From contig JAUCBJ010002199.1 of NCBI GenBank assembly GCA_032718475.1, positions 1 to 21,681 on the forward strand: a stretch of 21,681 bases of DNA. Direction: 5' to 3'. Within the stretch, counting starts at the first letter, position 1; the number at the start of each line of letters is the position of its first letter. The position numbers were made by a program, and so were the translations under genes. Source of the stretch: Nemertoderma westbladi (Eukaryota; Xenacoelomorpha; Nemertodermatida; Nemertodermatidae). The notes under the pieces were generated by a model that was not told the DNA's origin, searched no databases, and was given only the letters and a program-made list of their open reading frames with translations. Below are positions 18,578 through 21,681 of this stretch, piece after piece.

Positions 18578-21500
18578 TGTAAAGTGTGGTTAGGATGGCA
18601 ATATAAACTGTACGTAAGATTTACTGTGGTTAGGATGGCAATATAACTCTGTACGTTAGATTTACTGTGGTTAGGATGGCAATATAACTCTGTACGTTAG
18701 ACTTACTGTGGTTAGGATGGCAATATAACACTGTACGTTAGATTTACTGTGGTTAGGATGGCAATATAACTCTGTACGTTAGATTTACTGTGGTTAGGAT
18801 GGCAATATAACTCTGTACGTTAGATTTACTGTGGTTAGGATGGCAATATAACTCTGTACGTTAGATTTACTGTGGTTAGGATGGCAATATAACTCTGTAC
18901 GTTAGACTTACTGTGGTTAGGATGGCAATATAACACTGTACGTTAGATTTACTGTGGTTAGGATGGCAATATAACTCTGTACGTTAGATTTACTGTGGTT
19001 AGGATGGCAATATAACTCTGTACGTTAGATTTACTGTGGTTAGGATGGCAATATAACTCTGTACGTTAGATTTACTGTGGTTAGGATGGTAATATAACTC
19101 TGTACGTTAGATTTACTGTGGTTAGGATGGCAATATAACTCTGTACGTTAGATTTACTGTGGTTAGGATGGCAATATAACTCTGTACGTTAGATTTACTG
19201 TGGTTAGGATGGCAATATAACTCTGTACGTTAGATTTACTGTGGTTAGGATGGCAATATAACACTGTATGTTAGATTTACTGTGGTTAGGATGGCAATAT
19301 AACTCTGTACGTTAGATTTACTGTGGTTAGGATGGCAATATAACTCTGTACGTTAGATTTACTGTGGTTAGGATGGCAATATAACACTGTACGTTAGATT
19401 TACTGTGGTTAGGATGGCAATATAACTCTGTACGTTAGATTTACTGTGGTTAGGATGGCAATATAACTCTGTACGTTAGATTTACTGTGGTTAGGATGGC
19501 AATATAACTCTGTACGTTAGATTTACTGTGGTTAGGATGGCAATATAACTCTGTACGTTAGATTTACTGTGGTTAGGATGGCAATATAACACTGTACGTT
19601 AGATTTACTGTGGTTAGGATGGCAATATAACTCTGTACGTTAGATTTACTGTGGTTAGGATGGCAATATAAACTGTACGTTAAATTTACTGTGGTTAGGA
19701 TGGCAATATAACTCTGTACGTTAGATTTACTGTGGTTAGGATGGCAATATAACTCTGTACGTTAGATTTACTGTGGTTAGGATGGCAATATAACTCTGTA
19801 CGTTAGACTTACTGTGGTTAGGATGGCAATATAACACTGTATGTTAGATTTACTGTGGTTAGGATGGCAATATAACTCTGTACGTTAGATTTACTGTGGT
19901 TAGGATGGCAATATAACTCTGTACGTTAGACTTACTGTGGTTAGGATAGCAATATAACACTGTACGTTAGATTTACTGTGGTTAGGATGGCAATATAACT
20001 TTGTACGTTAGATTAACTGTGGTTAGGATGGCAATATAACTCTGTACGTTAGATTTACTGTGGTTAGGATGGCAATATAACTCTGTACGTTAGATTTACT
20101 GTGGTTAGGATGGCAATATAACACTGTATGTTAGATTTACTGTGGTTAGGATGGCAATATAACTCTGTACGTTAGATTTACTGTGGTTAGGATGGCAATA
20201 TAACTCTGTACGTTAGATTTACTGTGGTTAGGATGGCAATATAACTCTGTACGTTAGACTTACTGTGGTTAGGATGGCAATATAACACTGTACGTTAGAT
20301 TTACTGTGGTTAGGATGGCAATATAACTCTGTACGTTAGATTTACTGTGGTTAGGATGGCAATATAACTCTGTACGTTAGATTTACTGTGGTTAGGATGG
20401 CAATATAACTCTGTACGTTAGATTTACTGTGGTTAGGATGGCAATATAACTCTGTACGTTAGATTTACTGTGGTTAGGATGGCAATATAACTCTGTACGT
20501 TAGATTTACTGTGGTTAGGATGGCAATATAACTCTGTACGTTAGATTTACTGTGGTTAGGATGGCAATATAACTCTGTACGTTAGATTTACTGTGGTTAG
20601 GATGGCAATATAACTCTGTACGTTAGATTTACTGTGGTTAGGATGGCAATATAACTCTGTACGTTAGATTTACTGTGGTTAGGATGGCAATATAACTCTG
20701 TACGTTAGATTTACTGTGGTTAGGATGGCAATATAACTCTGTACGTTAGATTTACTGTGGTTAGGATGGCAATATAACACTGTACGTTAGATTTACTGTG
20801 GTTAGGATGGCAATATAACTCTGTACGTTAGATTTACTGTGGTTAGGATGGCAATATAAACTGTACGTTAAATTTACTGTGGTTAGGATGGCAATATAAC
20901 TCTGTACGTTAGATTTACTGTGGTTAGGATGGCAATATAACTCTGTACGTTAGATTTACTGTGGTTAGGATGGCAATATAACTCTGTACGTTAGACTTAC
21001 TGTGGTTAGGATGGCAATATAACACTGTATGTTAGATTTACTGTGGTTAGGATGGCAATATAACTCTGTACGTTAGATTTACTGTGGTTAGGATGGCAAT
21101 ATAACTCTGTACGTTAGACTTACTGTGGTTAGGATGGCAATATAACACTGTACGTTAGATTTACTGTGGTTAGGATGGCAATATAACTTTGTACGTTAGA
21201 TTAACTGTGGTTAGGATGGCAATATAACTCTGTACGTTAGATTTACTGTGGTTAGGATGGCAATATAACTCTGTACGTTAGATTTACTGTGGTTAGGATG
21301 GCAATATAACTCTGTACGTTAGACTTACTGTGGTTAGGATGGCAATATAACACTGTACGTTAGATTTACTGTGGTTAGGATGGCAATATAACTCTGTACG
21401 TTAGATTTACTGTGGTTAGGATGGCAATATAACTCTGTACGTTAGATTTACTGTGGTTAGGATGGCAATATAACTCTGTACGTTAGATTTACTGTGGTTA

Positions 21501-21681
21501 GGATGGCAATATAACTCTGTACGTTAGACTTACTGTGGTTAGGATGGCAATATAACACTGTACGTTAGATTTACTGTGGTTAGGATGGCAATATAACTCT
21601 GTACGTTAGATTTACTGTGGTTAGGATGGCAATATAACTCTGTACGTTAGATTTACTGTGGTTAGGATGGCAATATAACTC
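18578..21681. repeat. 41-bp minisatellite, ~75 units, runs off window
   Basis: Head-to-tail 41-bp units share tttactgtggttaggatggc and then aatataactctgtacgttaga. Variants (acactg, gtatg, acttac, a 40-bp unit with aaactg) mark individual units. The block with the aaactg unit at 19671 and the ctttg/gattaactg unit at 20001 recurs at 20859 and 21189. The spacing is exactly 1188 bases in both cases (28 x 41 + 40), showing a 29-unit segmental duplication. The array continues past base 21681. If exon 4 is spliced onward, it lies inside an intron. Confidence 0.97.

Noticed and set aside
18578-21681. Telomeric repeat, from the GGTTAGGA-like core
   Set aside because: The period is 41 bp and the TTAGG-like string is a small part of the unit. 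It is a minisatellite.

Overview
This is animal nuclear DNA. It is AT-rich and full of minisatellites, decayed LINE copies and inverted-repeat elements, and it holds one recognisable host gene split by canonical GT-AG introns. A marine or other invertebrate is my best guess. No rRNA or intact tRNA gene is visible, so the sequence does not fix the species.

The main finding lies on the + strand from about 14.77 kb to 17.90 kb. Four short exons (14778-14864, 15301-15349, 16376-16590, 17817-17896) join in frame through good splice sites. Together they encode a signal peptide followed by a PDGF/VEGF cystine-knot growth-factor domain. The coding lengths (87, 49, 215, 80 nt) and intron phases (0, 1, 0, then 2 after the fourth exon) parallel the first four coding exons of vertebrate VEGF-A (66, 52, 197, 77 nt; same phases). 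The conserved second cysteine is a histidine and one extra cysteine sits beside the terminal CxC. No single long open frame reveals this gene. A TATA/CCAAT-like promoter with a possible short leader exon at 9.19-9.30 kb could be its upstream start, but that link is inference.

Layout: 1-272, a 26-bp minisatellite; 273-721, an inverted-repeat (MITE-like) element; 1.38-1.60 kb, a dispersed repeat with a short insertion; 2034-3725, LINE copy A (minus) with a 12-bp target-site duplication; 3.74-5.70 kb, AT-rich with one promoter-like stretch; 5.74-6.64 kb, a GC-rich array of about 56-62 bp units showing CpG decay; 6.65-9.41 kb, mostly unassigned, with a possible signal-peptide exon and a tRNA-like fragment; 9441-10987, a non-autonomous DNA transposon with CAGTG ends set inside a 32-bp minisatellite that continues to 13.23 kb; 13.23-14.6 kb, LINE copy B (minus), cut off by that array; then the growth-factor gene. 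Its intron 2 holds degenerate repeats and a long hairpin. Its intron 3 holds LINE copy C (16695-17720, minus) with an 8-bp target-site duplication. The presumed intron 4 holds a 41-bp minisatellite running off the window end.

The three LINE fragments are one family, all antisense to the growth-factor gene and all defective. Apart from the growth-factor gene, nothing in the window is a confident protein-coding gene.
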